Below, in pieces: positions 11,863 to 23,971 of a stretch of 64,000 nucleotides of DNA. The DNA lies in assembly GCA_003049465.1 (NCBI GenBank), contig PYSS01000008.1, positions 186,001 to 250,000 of the forward strand, in the 5' to 3' direction. The position numbers were made by a program, and so were the translations under genes. How positions within the stretch are numbered: position 1 is the stretch's first letter; the number at the start of each line of letters is the position of its first letter. Origin of the DNA: Magnaporthiopsis rhizophila (lineage: Eukaryota > Ascomycota > Sordariomycetes > Magnaporthales > Magnaporthaceae). A model generated the notes under the pieces. The model was not told the origin of the DNA and did not search any database. It worked only from the letters and a program-made list of their open reading frames with translations.

Positions 11863-13319
11863 TTTGATCCCCAACTCCTGTTGCCTGAAAGGGAACCGAT
11901 GTCATGAATCTAACGAGAAGACAAGATCAGGGCTAGAGGTTAAGAAAACGATACCTAGACCTGGTAGGGACATAGAGAGAGACAAAGCCCAGAAGCGGGA
12001 GATGTTGAAGCCGTAACGACGTTGGGGTCTGGGGTAATTAGCATGTACCGATTAGCCCACGGAGCCCTAGCTCACCCTCCAACACGAATAATGCCAAAGG
12101 GCTAATTATCTACTCGGAAAATGTGTCTTCTTTTGAAGCCCGACCAGCCCCAGCACGATTCGATCTGCGGCGGACCTCGGGCTGAGAGGAGCTAGCGACA
12201 GGGTATTCTCAGCCGGTGTGCTCGGAGTAGTTCTTTTTCGGCGATCCCGAACCGCGCGTTCTGTGATGGCAGGCTTTGAGTTTTCTTTTTGGGTCGCATT
12301 GCATACCGCCATGGTGTTATAGTTTAGCCATTGAGATTGGCGATATCTTGGTTGGTTTCCTGATGGGCGGGCCAACAAAGCGATGTAACAAACCTGCAGG
12401 GTCCCACGGGGGAAGTTTGTGCGTTACATCGACCGCGAATTTTACTGGGCTAATTTGCTTCTCGGAGCCGGGGTCGTTGTGAGCCGTATGTATGCATCGC
12501 CAGGTTTATCTTCCCCGGTGTGGCTCTTCCAGGGAGCCTGGTTAGTCAGCTGCTAACCATGCCCGAACCTTAAATGCATGAGGTTTCTAGCAAACAAGGA
12601 AGGGCTGCATTCTCATGGCAGCTCGGGCCTCATCCAGATTTTCCCCTCCCACGGAAAACATGACGATCCGCACACGTCCCCCAGGTAGGTCCCTGCTCGC
12701 AGCCACGCCAGCCGGCCCTCATGTGCGAGGACCTGCCGTTCTGGGCGCTAGTTTCTGCATTCCGCCTCGAGCAGAAACGCGACGGAAAGCTCGGGGAAAG
12801 CTCGTGGGAGTGGCAGTTTGTCATTCGCAACATCCCAGGCTCTCCGCTGCCCATGCACCTTGGGCGAGCCAAAGTTGCCACCTCTTAGTGTTGTAGCTTG
12901 CGGGCTTACATGGCAAAAGCTTGCCAAATATAACTCCCTTGAGGGACGCCGTTTCTTCCCGGAGGTTGGGCCGGCAAGCCGCGGACAGTTTAAGAAGGGC
13001 ACGCACCGCTTGCTGCCCGCCCGTAGTTGGGCCCTACCACTCCCCAGCGCCCTCCCTGATCTAACCCCTGCTGCTCTGGCGGCCAAAGGAAAAAGCTGGC
13101 TCCTCACAAGCGCAAGCAGCAGCAGGTACCGCTGCGCCCCAGCCGCCGTGGAGACCAAAACCCCCAACCAAGACTTGGCGGAGAGTAACGGCCGCTCGCC
13201 ATCTTCCCGGGCCGGAGGAGAACCCCCGGGACGGCGATGCCCATCTGGTGGTGCGTCCGATCTCGCAGCGACGAACCTTGTCAGGTCCCCCACGCCGGAT
13301 CCCCTAGGCGGGCCAAGCC
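11863..13319. other. Intergenic region between the transposon and the first receptor gene
   Basis: Composition returns to normal GC. Several overlapping open frames of 60-190 codons exist on both strands, but they lack conserved motifs and overlap each other, as expected of chance frames in GC-rich DNA. No gene is called. The 3' part presumably carries the promoter of the receptor gene. Confidence 0.45.
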
Positions 13320-15569
13320 ATGGAACGAAACGACTGCGGCGGCGGCGCCATCCCCCGGCCGCCGGGCTTCGAGCCCAGTCCCGAATGCCTCCGTGACGCA
13401 GGGATGCGCGGGCTCAACTTTGCGGTCCAAACGACGGCGACCATTCTGATCGTCGGCTTCTTCATCGCCCGTTCTTTTGCCAAATGGGTTGTGTCCTCCC
13501 CGACCCGTGCCGAAGACTGTGTGTTTTGTCTCCCTCCTTTTCCCCTCTTTCCCCGTGGAGGGCACGTCCCCTAATTCTTCTCTTCGGCCTGCCTCCCTTT
13601 ACTCTTCCACCAATGCGACCAGGACTGTGACCGCCCAGCTAACTCCGGAGCCGCGTGTCCTGATTCGAAGGGTTCTGCGTAGCAGCACTCGTAAGTCCTC
13701 TGTCTCGTGAACGGAATGCGGCACCACCAAGGTCATGCCCAATAACGTCAACGTCTTCTGACGGCCCCTTGCTGACTATGGATATCGCCGCAGATTGTCA
13801 CACTAGGATATTTAGCATGCATTTTCGCCAGTGAGTCTCGGGAGTCCTGTGGACGCCTCTCTCCGCGAGACATCTGGGACAACATGCTTACTTTGGGGAA
13901 CCGTGGCCTGGTTTTTTTTAGTGCATCACTATGGGGATGGCTACCACGCCTGGGATCTCACTGCCGAGACGCTCAAATATTACAAGAGGGTAGGCCGCCA
14001 ACGCAACAACCTTGCTCCGAGGATTCTCTCCTGCCATGTGGTAGCAGGAGAAAGACCAACTAGCTGATAGAGCCCATGCTAACTTCGTCTTCCTCCATGC
14101 TAGTCGCTGTACGTCAGCGCGGTTCTCTACTGCCCTGCCGCCTATCTCACAAAAGTCACCCTTCTCCTGCTCATCGCCCGCGTCTTCTCCGTCAAAGAGC
14201 AGGTTTCTCGAGGAATCTACATGTTCATTATCCTTATCACGGTGCTCTACACGCCAGTCCAGATCATCAAGACCATCATGTGCGTGCCGACCCGGGCCTT
14301 CTGGGACCCCGATGTCCGGTCCGACTTCTGCTTCGACACGCAAAAGGTCTTCATTGCCGACATAGCCCTGGCCACGTTTACCGACGCCATCATCCTCGTC
14401 CTCCCCGTCTTGCTCGCCTGGCCTCTCCGCCTGAGCGCCTGCAAGAGGCTAAAGATCGCCGCCATGCTTGGTGCGGGCGGCGGTGCCGTCGGGACCGATG
14501 TGCTGCGCATGTATAAAGTCATCGAGTTACAGTACGAGCAAGATATCTCGGGTCGCTTTGGCCTACTACCAATATTAACGTGAGGCCCTCCTTTCCCCGA
14601 CCTGGGAAAACAAACAAACAAACCCAATACGATTTCCCTCTCGATCAAAACCCCCCACGACTGACGGGGCGAGCTGGTGGGAGCGGCTGAGATGATGGCA
14701 GCACCCTGGAGCTTACAACGGGCTTCGTCTGCGCCTGCGTGCCCCCAATCAACCTCGTGCTGGAGCGGTGCCTCCGCCGGACCAGGCTCTCGCCCAACAA
14801 CCCAAGGACGCCACCACCACCCGGGCGGAGGTCGCGCATCGCCGCCGCCTTCACAATGACGGACCGCGCCGGCAGCGCCCCGACGCTGCCCAAGCGCTTG
14901 TCCAACCGCTGGAGCTCGCTGCTTACGGCGACGGCGACTACAGCCGGCACGTCGACGAGGACCAGGCTGACGACGGCGTCAGAGAATGGCACCAGCCACG
15001 GCAGGACGCCCGCATCGAACGGGCGGGGGAAAGAGGCAGCAGCAGCTGTCACGATTGCAGAACAGCCCGTCAGTCCCGAAGACATGTTCAACGTCGACGT
15101 CGAGCACGCCCTGATGACGGGCCGGCCGCTTAGCAGGGTAGGCGCCACCAACCCTCCCGGCGACAAGACGACGGGCCACAAGGCCGGCAGCCCCATGGAC
15201 TGGCTGCGGAGGATGGCGAACAGCTCGCGGTCCCGGATCAGGAACGCCTCGCCGACAGAGCGCTCGACGGCGGGAGGATGGTCGGGGCATCGCGCGTCGG
15301 CCGAGGCCGCCAGCCAGCCCGAGAGAGCGTCCTCGTCGGCCACCAGCTTCGACCTGGGAGGCATCACCAAGACGGTCGAGATATCGCTCGAGGGCACCCC
15401 CGACGGCGAGGGCCCATCGTCTGCTCCCCAGCCGCCGCCGTCGTCGTCGCCAGACGTTGCGGCAAACACGTATGCCGCCTACGACGGCAGCAGGAGGAAG
15501 CTGATACCCGAGACTGTGTGGGACGGGAGGACGGTCGAGGATGAAGAGGAGGCACATATATCGTTCTAA
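13320..15569 (+). CDS. Pth11-like receptor, rhodopsin-fold integral membrane protein (first copy)
   Basis: Inferred exons are 13320-13520, 13794-13830, 13922-13989, 14104-14579 and 14702-15569, giving 549 residues. The N-terminal two fifths form a multi-pass membrane domain typical of the fungal rhodopsin/Pth11 family. Helix 1 follows GMRGLNFAVQT, a loop carries HHYGDGYHAWDL, and the Cys-containing FWDPDVRSDFC precedes KVFIADIALATFTDAIILVLP. The core ends with TLELTTGFVCACVPPINL, the usual last helix. Small introns join the frames exactly in phase, with branch-like gctaac and ctgac. The last 250 residues are a Ser/Thr/Arg/Pro-rich cytoplasmic tail. Such proteins are thought to sense surface or chemical cues at the plasma membrane. 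The first intron (273 bp, donor gtgttt) is the weakest part, so the N-terminus could differ. Confidence 0.8.
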
Positions 15570-16550
15570 ACGCATAGCGCTGAGGATAGTTAGCGATTCC
15601 TTTGTTTCGATAGAATGGAACAGAAATGACATATTCTTTTGGTATAGGCGACTGTGAGGAGAGCCAGTTGATCACGGGGTCCAAGATTCGAGATAAAAAG
15701 CCCTCATCCGTACCGTTTATTCGCAGCCCAGTACGGTGGCGTCCACATCACCACCAGCACTCCAATGGCCAACCTATGTTTTGGTCAGAAATAAATAAAT
15801 GGGTTTGCAAACACACCTGAGAATATGTTGCAATAACGCACCTCGCATATGCCTTGTTTCCGTTCTCGCGTCACTGCCCGAGGCTTGGGAACATGTGTTA
15901 AATTGAAGAAATGATGATCGCATCACGCCTACGCCTCGGGACATAAAAAGTCCTTTCATCGTCCTGACGACAGGATCGAGAATAAGCTCGGCAGGGATAT
16001 GCGTATCACAGCCCAGCTCTCTCGAACTCGAGCCTCCTCAAGCTCCCGTGGTAGATACCCAGCTATGAATGTCGAAGAGCCAGGCCCCTTGCAGCAGTTA
16101 AAAAAGATCAGGGTGGCGGTGGACAAGTCGTCAAAAGACTAGGTAGTTAGGATGCTCTAACAACAAAAGGTTTGCCATGGGAATGAGCTGCTTAGGCTAG
16201 GGCATAGCACCATGGACCAGAAGCAAGTCCCAGGGAAAAAAGAAAACGCAGGAGACCTCCCCCCGAAGACGCCCAAGACGGACCAGGCAATGTATAGACA
16301 GATGTGGAGAAAAGTATGGGGTATTTTGAGACGATTGTTCATAGAAAGCGATTTCGTGATTCCTTTGTCCCGACGGCAAAACTAACAGGGAAATCCCAAA
16401 CCAGGGCGTAATGCAGGCAGATGTAGAATCTAGAACAAACAAAACATCAAACCCCTACCGAGGAAAGCAAAACAAAACCTGGATCACTCGCCGGTGATCA
16501 TCATGAGATAGCGCAAGTCAGAGAACAAAATCGGAGCAGTGAAGGCCAGA
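15570..16550. other. Convergent 3' intergenic region
   Basis: Lies between the ends of the receptor gene (+) and the sirtuin gene (-). It should hold both 3' UTRs. I see no coding signal and no structured RNA. Confidence 0.5.
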
Positions 16551-19500
16551 TCATGGCCTAATGGCCTTCATAGACGTGAGAGCGATGGCCGCTTCGGCTG
16601 CGCGATCGTGCTCGCTAAGGAGGGATGAGTGGCGGGGCGGCTCACGAATGAGTGCGAACCGGGGCTCTGATCCGTGGCCACGTAGCAGGGGCTGGGTTAG
16701 CTGAAAGGCTTGGGGGCTGTGCCTCGAGATAGGGGCGGGGGGAAACGAGAGCGGCGTGTAGGTGGCGGGGGCCTTCCAGCCTCGGTCGCCACCGCCGCCG
16801 CCGCCGCGGTGCTGGCCTAGTAGCCATCTAGGGATCGTGGGGCTATCATCGGCCGTGACTCTCGGCGGTGGAAGCCAAACAGAGCCGGGTTCTGTGGCTG
16901 GAGCCTCCCGCTCTGCTCTTGCGCGGCCGTGACAGACTTCTTGACCGCTGTCGCAGGGTATGAGTCTCGACGGTGTGTACATAGCCGGGGCATCTGGAGA
17001 AGAATCCAATGATAGCCTCGGAACCGGAGCGTGGCCCGATGCAGAGAACAGATGCCTGGGGGTCGGCGGGCCGGCCACGCAATTGTGGCCATCCAATGGG
17101 ATAATACTGGATCCCGAAGCAGAATCTTGTCCGGCCGATGACACGTTGACAGACGGCTCCTGGTCTCCGCTCTGCGCCTTGTCGTGGAACCTGGTCCCGG
17201 CCGTAGGGACGATGTGGCTTGCGTCGAGCGTTGTGGGAGCACCAGAATCCCCAGTCGCTAACATGCCAGAAGTTACGGGCTTCATAGCGTAGGTTTCAGG
17301 TTCGGAGGGTCTGGACTCCGCGGGCGGCGGAGCACAGGGCTGGATCGGAGCCATAGACCTGCGCGCGCCAGGAACGATGATCTCACAGCCGTCGATCACC
17401 TTCGGCTTCCGTTTTCGCGGGTTCGACTTTATCGCCGCCGCGATGGAATTTCCTGATGAATCGCCGGCCTCGTCAGATGAAAAGACATTCAAGACTCTTG
17501 GTGGTTTGGCGTCCTCGCTCTTGATGCGCCAGGTGGTGGACGCGGGCGGAGGGTCATGGGTCTGTTCGGCCTGTGTCGGACGCGTAGCGTTGGTTAATGA
17601 TGGCTTCGGTTTGGTTTGTGATTTGCGCTTCGTGCTGGTCTTCTTAGTTGCTTTATGCAGGGGTGTCGGTGTTGACACCCAATCGTGGCCGTCAGAGGCG
17701 ATGCTGGTAGGGAAGCTAGCCGCAGCCATCTCGCCGGCAAGGTCACTGCTGCGTGTTGACAATTTTCGAATGGCCCCGAGGCTCAGAGGGTGCCGCATGG
17801 ACGTGTGGTAGTTGTTCCGGCGTCGGCCAATTTTGGCCAGAGAAGCCTCGAGTGTTGCCAACAAGAAGGCTGTGTTGGATTTATCATCTTGTAGCTGGGG
17901 CAGGCGAACTCGTGGTGGCTTTGGCTGCTTGGGCTGCCTTGGTCGATCGGAGCGCCCCGGCTTCTTCGCGTCCTGGCGTTCACTCAACAGCTCGTCCTGA
18001 GGAACATGGACGTCGGTTGTGCTCCGAATCTCAAAGGATGCGTCCTGCTCAGCCTCGATAGTCTCGGAGCCTTCCACAGTCGGTGGACACAGTGAGCCCC
18101 TGCCCCTCCCCGAACCCGACGCCCCGGGCCGTTTGTTCCTCGGGGCCCCGCCGGGCTTGCTAGTCTTGGGCTTCGTCTCCTTGCGCTGCTTCTCTGGTTC
18201 GGGAAGGTCGCTGCCCGGCGGCAGCCACATGATCGGCTTCTTCGCCTTGAGGTCATTGACCCAAGCATCGCAGTCCCACTGCACCCAATAGTCGATGATG
18301 TCTGCCCATGCGCTCTCGGCAGGCTTTGTCAGGTTCACGAACACAACCATGCCGTTCCTGCTGTGAACGGTCTTGGCGAATTCCCGAACCATGACCTTGA
18401 GCCCGTGGACGCGCAGGCTGGTTCCTAGGATAAGGAGCATATCGGGGTTCAGCGAGAGGTCGTGCTGCACCACTGGCGCAATCAAGTGGGCGTTGGGGTG
18501 CTCCTCGCCGTAGAGCACAATGTTGGGCCGAAGTTTGCCGACTCCCAGAGCGCGCTTCCCTCGGCCCTCTCTGGCGGCCGTAGCACCAACACAATGTGGA
18601 CAGGCAGGTTGCCTGCCACACATGGTTTCGCTCTCACGCTCATCCTCCCATTCGCTGATCCTGCCACAGGCAAAGCAACGGAGCGAACTAAGCGAACCGT
18701 GCAAATAGACACACTCAACTCCGCTGGAGTGTTTCTCGCGTGGTGCCTCGATAGCGCCGGGGTCGCTCATGGTCCGGTTCAGGGCAGCTGGGGCCGACGC
18801 CCGATGAGTGCGAGTAGAAAACCTGCCTCGGTGGCCGGGGCCAAGCTTCAGGCAGGTTGTGAGGCCAACCTTTTCCTCGATCTCGTCGATGTTCTGGGTG
18901 TAGCAGCGGACAAGCTTGCCCCTGTCTCGGAGGTGACCAAGGAAATGATGAGTGTTGGTCGGTTCTGCACTCTTCACCTTGCGCCTCAACGATGTGGTGA
19001 ACGTATAGAATACCGAGGTGCGCATGGGATCGCGCCATATTGACACATCAAAAAGATCTTTGCCTTTCATATTTGGCAGGTTCTGCATGGTGTGCGAGGA
19101 CGCCGACTGGGACATGGGTGCCGAGGATGGGGGCGTCTCGTCGTCTTCGGAGGGTTCTGAGCTTATGATGCTAGCCGTCGGACTCAGCGACTGGCGCCGG
19201 AAGGGATCAAAAAGACCTGGGGGAGGTGACGACAGCGGCGAGGTAGTCTGCCGGGCACGGAGGTCGCGTATGGGAGGAAGAGCCGAGGCCCCCGGCTGTG
19301 GCGGCGCCTCCCCCACCTGAGACAGCAGGTCTTCTGCCAGATCTTTTGGGGCAGACTTGGGTGAGCCAGGATTGGACAGTATAGATTGCTGGCCCTCGTC
19401 AGGCTGTGCGTCCTCCCGGAGCTCCGTCGGCGGCTCGTCACGTTCGGCTGTCGGTTCCGATGAAAGCTTCCGCCTCTTGATAGACCGACTCTGGTCAAGG

Positions 19501-19875
19501 TCGGCCTCTCTGTCAGGCGTAGTATCGATCGATGGTGGAGAGGTGGTGGTCGATGCGGCGTCTGGAGATTCGGCAACGGCGGCTGGTTGTGAGGCGGAAT
19601 TGCTCGAGGCACGGTCGAACTGGGCCTGGATTAGAGAGTACAGTCCGTTCTCAGAACGGAAGTCCTAGCGGTATTCCAAGTTAGATCTTTTCCCTTGTCC
19701 AGCAGGGCAGCACGATCAAATCAGAGGGAGCGGAGCAAGGCCAACTGACTGGTATCCCCGAGTTGGTGCTGATTCCGGCGCCGGTGATCACCACGACCTT
19801 GCGGGCCTTGCACAGGGCATCCGCGATGACCTGCAGATTCTCGTGCCCGTCGGGCGTTACGTGGAGTGTAGGCAT
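16551..19875 (-). CDS. HST3/HST4-class sirtuin (NAD-dependent histone deacetylase) with long disordered tail
   Basis: Exon 1 (19875-19750) and exon 2 (19664-16551) join across an 85-bp intron to give about 1,079 residues. Exon 1 holds the NAD-binding GAGISTNSGIP (residues 32-42). Exon 2 begins DFRSENGLYSL, then has a long insert, TQNIDEIE, the catalytic-His loop YLHGSLSSLRC, and a zinc site from CFAC and CPHC. LGTSLRVHG follows. This order is that of nuclear class I sirtuins, which in yeasts remove acetyl from histone H3 Lys56 and keep the genome stable. The C-terminal 600 residues are low-complexity, basic and Pro/Ser-rich. The open frame extends upstream of 19875 to about 20270 without an ATG, so a longer N-terminus through another exon is possible. 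Confidence 0.85.
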
Positions 19876-22239
19876 TGCGCCATGCGTCCCATAGGAGGGC
19901 GAAGACGCATCAATTGGTTGTGCCGGTGCCCTGGCACTGCGCAGCGTGCATGTATGGTCGTTTCGGGGCTTGAAAGTCGGGGTTGACGCGTCCGAGCTGA
20001 GGTTGTCGATAACGTCGGACGCGTCTCGGTGAAGCGCGGGCGGCTGTGTGGGCTGTGGTTCCAGTAGCTTAGCGAGCGGGTGGGGCTGTCTTCTGCGCTT
20101 GTTCCGCGCGGGGATCGCTGCAGGTGCCCGCACGGCTTGCCCGCCAGCTAGGACATTGACCGGCCTTTGCCTCGGTGGGCTGGCTTGGCTGCCGCTCTCC
20201 GCGCGGCTGGCAGAACGTCCAACACCGCCAATCGGTGAGTTTTTGAGGCGAGCAAAGAGCGCTCGATCGAGAGATACTCAGAAAAAGAAAGCTAAATTCC
20301 GTTTCGTAGCAAAGGCGTCGGGTCCTTGTCCGAGTTGGGCGAACGAGGGGGAGTACAAGAAGTTGGAATCGACGCGGAGTTGGTCACCTAGGTAGGGACC
20401 TACTGCTTTCCGGTTGGACAATCTCAATGCCGTGCAGGCGGCTGAAAGGCACACTGCACGCGCGGGATCTTTCAAATAAGGTGGTCGATGATCCGCGAGC
20501 GCAGCCTCGGTTGATAGGGACACCGAGGAGTGGTGGTTGCGGTCGGAAAGGGGTTGGGAAAGGATCAGGCAGAAAAATGGATATTACTAGGATAGAAACA
20601 AACAGGCCAATGCTTGCATATGACACTGGATCCGATCCGAGCCGTCGGGCGGTCACACTGGAAGTGACAGCAGGGTGGACAGGCGCTTTGGAGGTTGAAG
20701 CCTCCAACTAGAGTCCACCTCCCCTCCACGTTCCTGCGCATTTCCAGATCGGCTCAACTCGATCAAAGGAACATAGAGGGTGGGGCAACAACAGAAGCAT
20801 GGGAAGAATTCAGCCTTGACCACCACTACGGGCGGGTGTAGGTCCTGGCGAACGAGATTGATCAGACGAAGCAGCACTCGTCCAAAGCTTCCAAAATGAG
20901 GTCCCGGTGCCCAGCGAAATTCGGGATTCTTTTAAGACCAACTGTGAAGTGGATGCATATCTGTGTTTAATAGCAGCCCTGCCACCCTAAAATTCGGGCA
21001 TAGATCATGTCACCCGCGCTGTCCTATTAGCGTCTTGATCTATCTGTCAGAAATATTATATACATACAGCAGGGCTGGCAGCGTTGCAGGAACATCTCTC
21101 CCGAACGCAAAAAGAAGAACCTGAGAAAGGCGGCTCGCTCTTGCACACTTTTAGCATCCAGGCGTATGACTCGGTAAATATTGTGCTAAAGGGACTCGTC
21201 TGAAAAGGCCGGGGTGTCTCGAACCAGTGCATGGATGCTTTGACTCTCTTTTACGTGGTGATGCCAGCACGTCGATCCACGCAGGGGGCCGGAGAAACCG
21301 GCGTGCCTGGATCCGTCAATCAATTCTTCGCCACTGCGATGCCAACAAGGGTGTTGCCGTCAGGGCGGCATTTCTCCGAGAGCTGTCTAAATATGGGTGG
21401 GCTGATTTCGCTGGCGGCGGTGACACTCGCCCGCCAGGAGACAGCGACCTCCCTCCCACGTCCCTTTGCCCTCTGGAACAATCCGATTCGAAAACGTCAT
21501 TGATAGGTCGAGGCAACCGGTGTCAAGATGCACGGGCATGGAAATACAAAACGTTCAAACACCGCCCTTCAACCCCCTACCTGACTCCTTCATAGCTCGC
21601 ACGACGATGCCTTCGCCTTGTGATACACCCCACTCCACATATCGAACACAACACTTCTACGGGCCTCCTACGGCTGGACCCGAGACGCATGTGCTTGTTC
21701 TCCTGCTTGTGCTCGCCCGCGCTGGCCGAGCCTCCAGGCGATGATCCTGGACAGGGGCCGCGGTGGGCTGTCGGAAAACATTGACATCGCCATTTAGAGT
21801 TTACTCCACCGTCCGTCCCCTAGCGGAGACTGGGCGTGGCCGGGTCGCGATGGGGACACAGGTCGGTGTTTGTCGAGGCTTTTTAGCCCCGTCCGGGCCC
21901 CTGTTTCCGCCGATGAAACGGCCCAAGTCTGCCACCCCAGTCTGCGCAGGCCGCCTGGGCCCTGAAACCCGGGGTGCCGGGTGCTGGCTGCGCGCCGGGG
22001 CCGAGAGTCAGCCTCGGCAATACAAAAATGGGCGCGGCTGCCTGCACCCTCACTTGATGACAATGTCTGCCTCTCTTTGTGTGCGAATCTTTAGTCCTGA
22101 TTGTTTCTTCAAGTTCCTTTCGTTGATCGACTGTTTTCAATTCTGCCTCTAGTTAGGCCCTTTGTGTTACTGTCCTTTCAGACTGAACCGACCCTCATTT
22201 TGAACAACACCACCTTCATTTCACCACTTTACCCTCAAA
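19876..22239. other. Divergent intergenic region between the sirtuin and GH131 genes
   Basis: About 2.4 kb. The first 400 bp keep the sirtuin frame open, with a basic stretch RNKRRRQPHP that could be coding if an upstream exon exists. The remainder carries only overlapping short frames without motifs. The last 90 bp before 22240 are pyrimidine-rich, as in many fungal leader regions. No other gene is called. Confidence 0.45.
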
Positions 22240-23475
22240 ATGCGTTCCTCCTTCGTCTCGACTCTTTTGCTCGCTCTGTGCGTATCGGTGCAGAGCTGCA
22301 ATTTGCAGTTTGACGGCCGAATCCCCAACACCTTCCAGCTCGCCCAGTTCGACACCACGAACAACATTTTCAACCCCAAGAATGTTTTTGGCAAAGGTGA
22401 GAATCAACTTTTCCCTTGTGCTTACCCAGTGCTATGGATTCCGAAGCTAACGTTGCAACAGATCTGAGCTTCAGCAAGCTCCTCCAGCTGCCCAAGACGG
22501 CAGGGTCTCTGGTACGTTGGCTTATTGTCCCGCCCAGAATAGGGTCTTGCCCTTGGCGTGCTGACCGGTTTTCCCCCGCTCTAGTTTGACAGCAACGGCA
22601 CACAGCCTCTTGAGGTTACTATCAGGTAAGCATCACTTGCGTCAAACAACCGTATCGGTTCCCTTTCTCGCCCAACCGTTTGCTGACTCTCCAACCACCT
22701 GCCGATAGCGACAAGTCCATCTTTGTACCCAACGCCAACACCGTTCAGAATGGCTTCCGCCGCGCCGAGCTCCTGGCTGCGAGCAACTCGGGCACCGACA
22801 ACTCCACCAAGGGTGTCAAGACGCTGCACTTCAGCATCGCCAAGGACCCCCAGAGGCCTCTTAACCTGTCGCACGAGTACCAGCTGGTCTTCCTCGAGGA
22901 CAACAGCTTCAGCACCAACCAGATCGTCCTCAAGACCGGAACCATCCTCGGCCAGAACACCTCCGAGCCCGACACCCTGCAGCTGTTCGGAAACGTGAAG
23001 GAGAACCCGCCCAAGGTCCTCTTCAGCACCCCCTTTGCCGCCACTGGCTTCCACAACTTTGCCGTCACTATGGACTTCAACAAGAAGTAGGTTTTTTTGT
23101 TGTTGCCCCTATGCATCGTCATGTTAGCGAGGGACCCCATGACCAAGAGGCTAACCTAGCTACTCCCAAAACAGCACCACCCAAGTCCTATTCTCCAAGG
23201 GCACCGAGCCTCTGAAGGTCGTGACCCAGCCAGTTGCCAACGACGTCAGCGGCGGTGGCCAGTTCCATTTTGGTATGCTGAAGAAAGGACTTGAAGGCGG
23301 CAACGATATCGTCCGCAACGGCATCCAGCCGTCCGGCATCAACGAGGGCGTCATCTATGGCGGCATCTTCATGGAGGACAGTTCCGCCGGCTGTGTCAGC
23401 CTGTCGCCCACGGCCAAGGCCCAGGCCAAGGGCAAGGCCAACACCAACAAGCGCACCAAGCGTTTCTCTGCCTAA
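22240..23475 (+). CDS. GH131 family beta-glucanase, secreted
   Basis: Five exons (22240-22396, 22462-22511, 22585-22625, 22709-23086, 23175-23475) give 308 residues. All splice junctions restore the frame. A signal peptide of about 20 residues ends before CNLQFDGRIPNTF, the usual mature start of GH131. Further conserved blocks are GFRRAELL, KTLHFSIAKDPQRPLNLSHEY, LFSTPF and NEGVIYGGIFMEDS, with a terminal GCVSL. The family is fungal and oomycete and cleaves beta-1,3, beta-1,6 and beta-1,4 glucans, and it is usually induced on plant biomass. The last 20 residues are Lys/Arg-rich (AKGKANTNKRTKRFSA), an uncommon basic end. No carbohydrate-binding module is present. Confidence 0.88.
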
Positions 23476-23971
23476 GATAGTAGACGTGGACACGGGTGCG
23501 CGAGGCAAGGCGGTGCATGGGAGCGAGCGGGCGAGCGAGGTAAAGATTTCCTGGAAATAGCCTGATTTCGAAGTCTAAATACATATGCATTTTGGCAGCG
23601 CACGTCGTCTGTGCTTCATCCATACTCTGTCTTTCTTGTAGAATGATATAGAGATATACACGGCCCGCGACTGACGATTGGAACCATACAGTTGTAGTTT
23701 TCAGCCTTAGAGTTGTGATCTGTCGCCAAAGGTAAAATCGCCTGGAGCTGGGTGTATTACTTGCCCTAAATGCCTTTGCCGCCATATGTACAAAGATAGG
23801 TAGGTAGGTAGGTAGGTAGGCACCTAGGCACCTAGATATTATTCTAACATTTCCTTTCAACTTTCTCGCTTGCTGACATTAAGCTGGAAGTGTCGAATCT
23901 CAGCCTCGCCTTACTCCCAGGCATGGTCACCTCTATTACAGACTGACGCTCCTGTTCCCTCCTCCCCGGGT
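23476..23971. other. Convergent 3' region between GH131 and S53 genes
   Basis: Holds both 3' UTRs and a (TAGG) microsatellite. No coding signal. Confidence 0.5.
23797..23835. repeat. (TAGG)6 microsatellite followed by cacctaggcacctag
   Basis: Six perfect TAGG units at 23797-23820, then two CACCTAG units, the inverted form of the same core. Confidence 0.9.

Noticed and set aside
12748..13396. Long overlapping open frames on both strands (181 and 192 codons)
   Set aside because: They overlap each other, have skewed Arg/Ser/Pro/Ala content and no motif. Chance frames in GC-rich DNA explain them.
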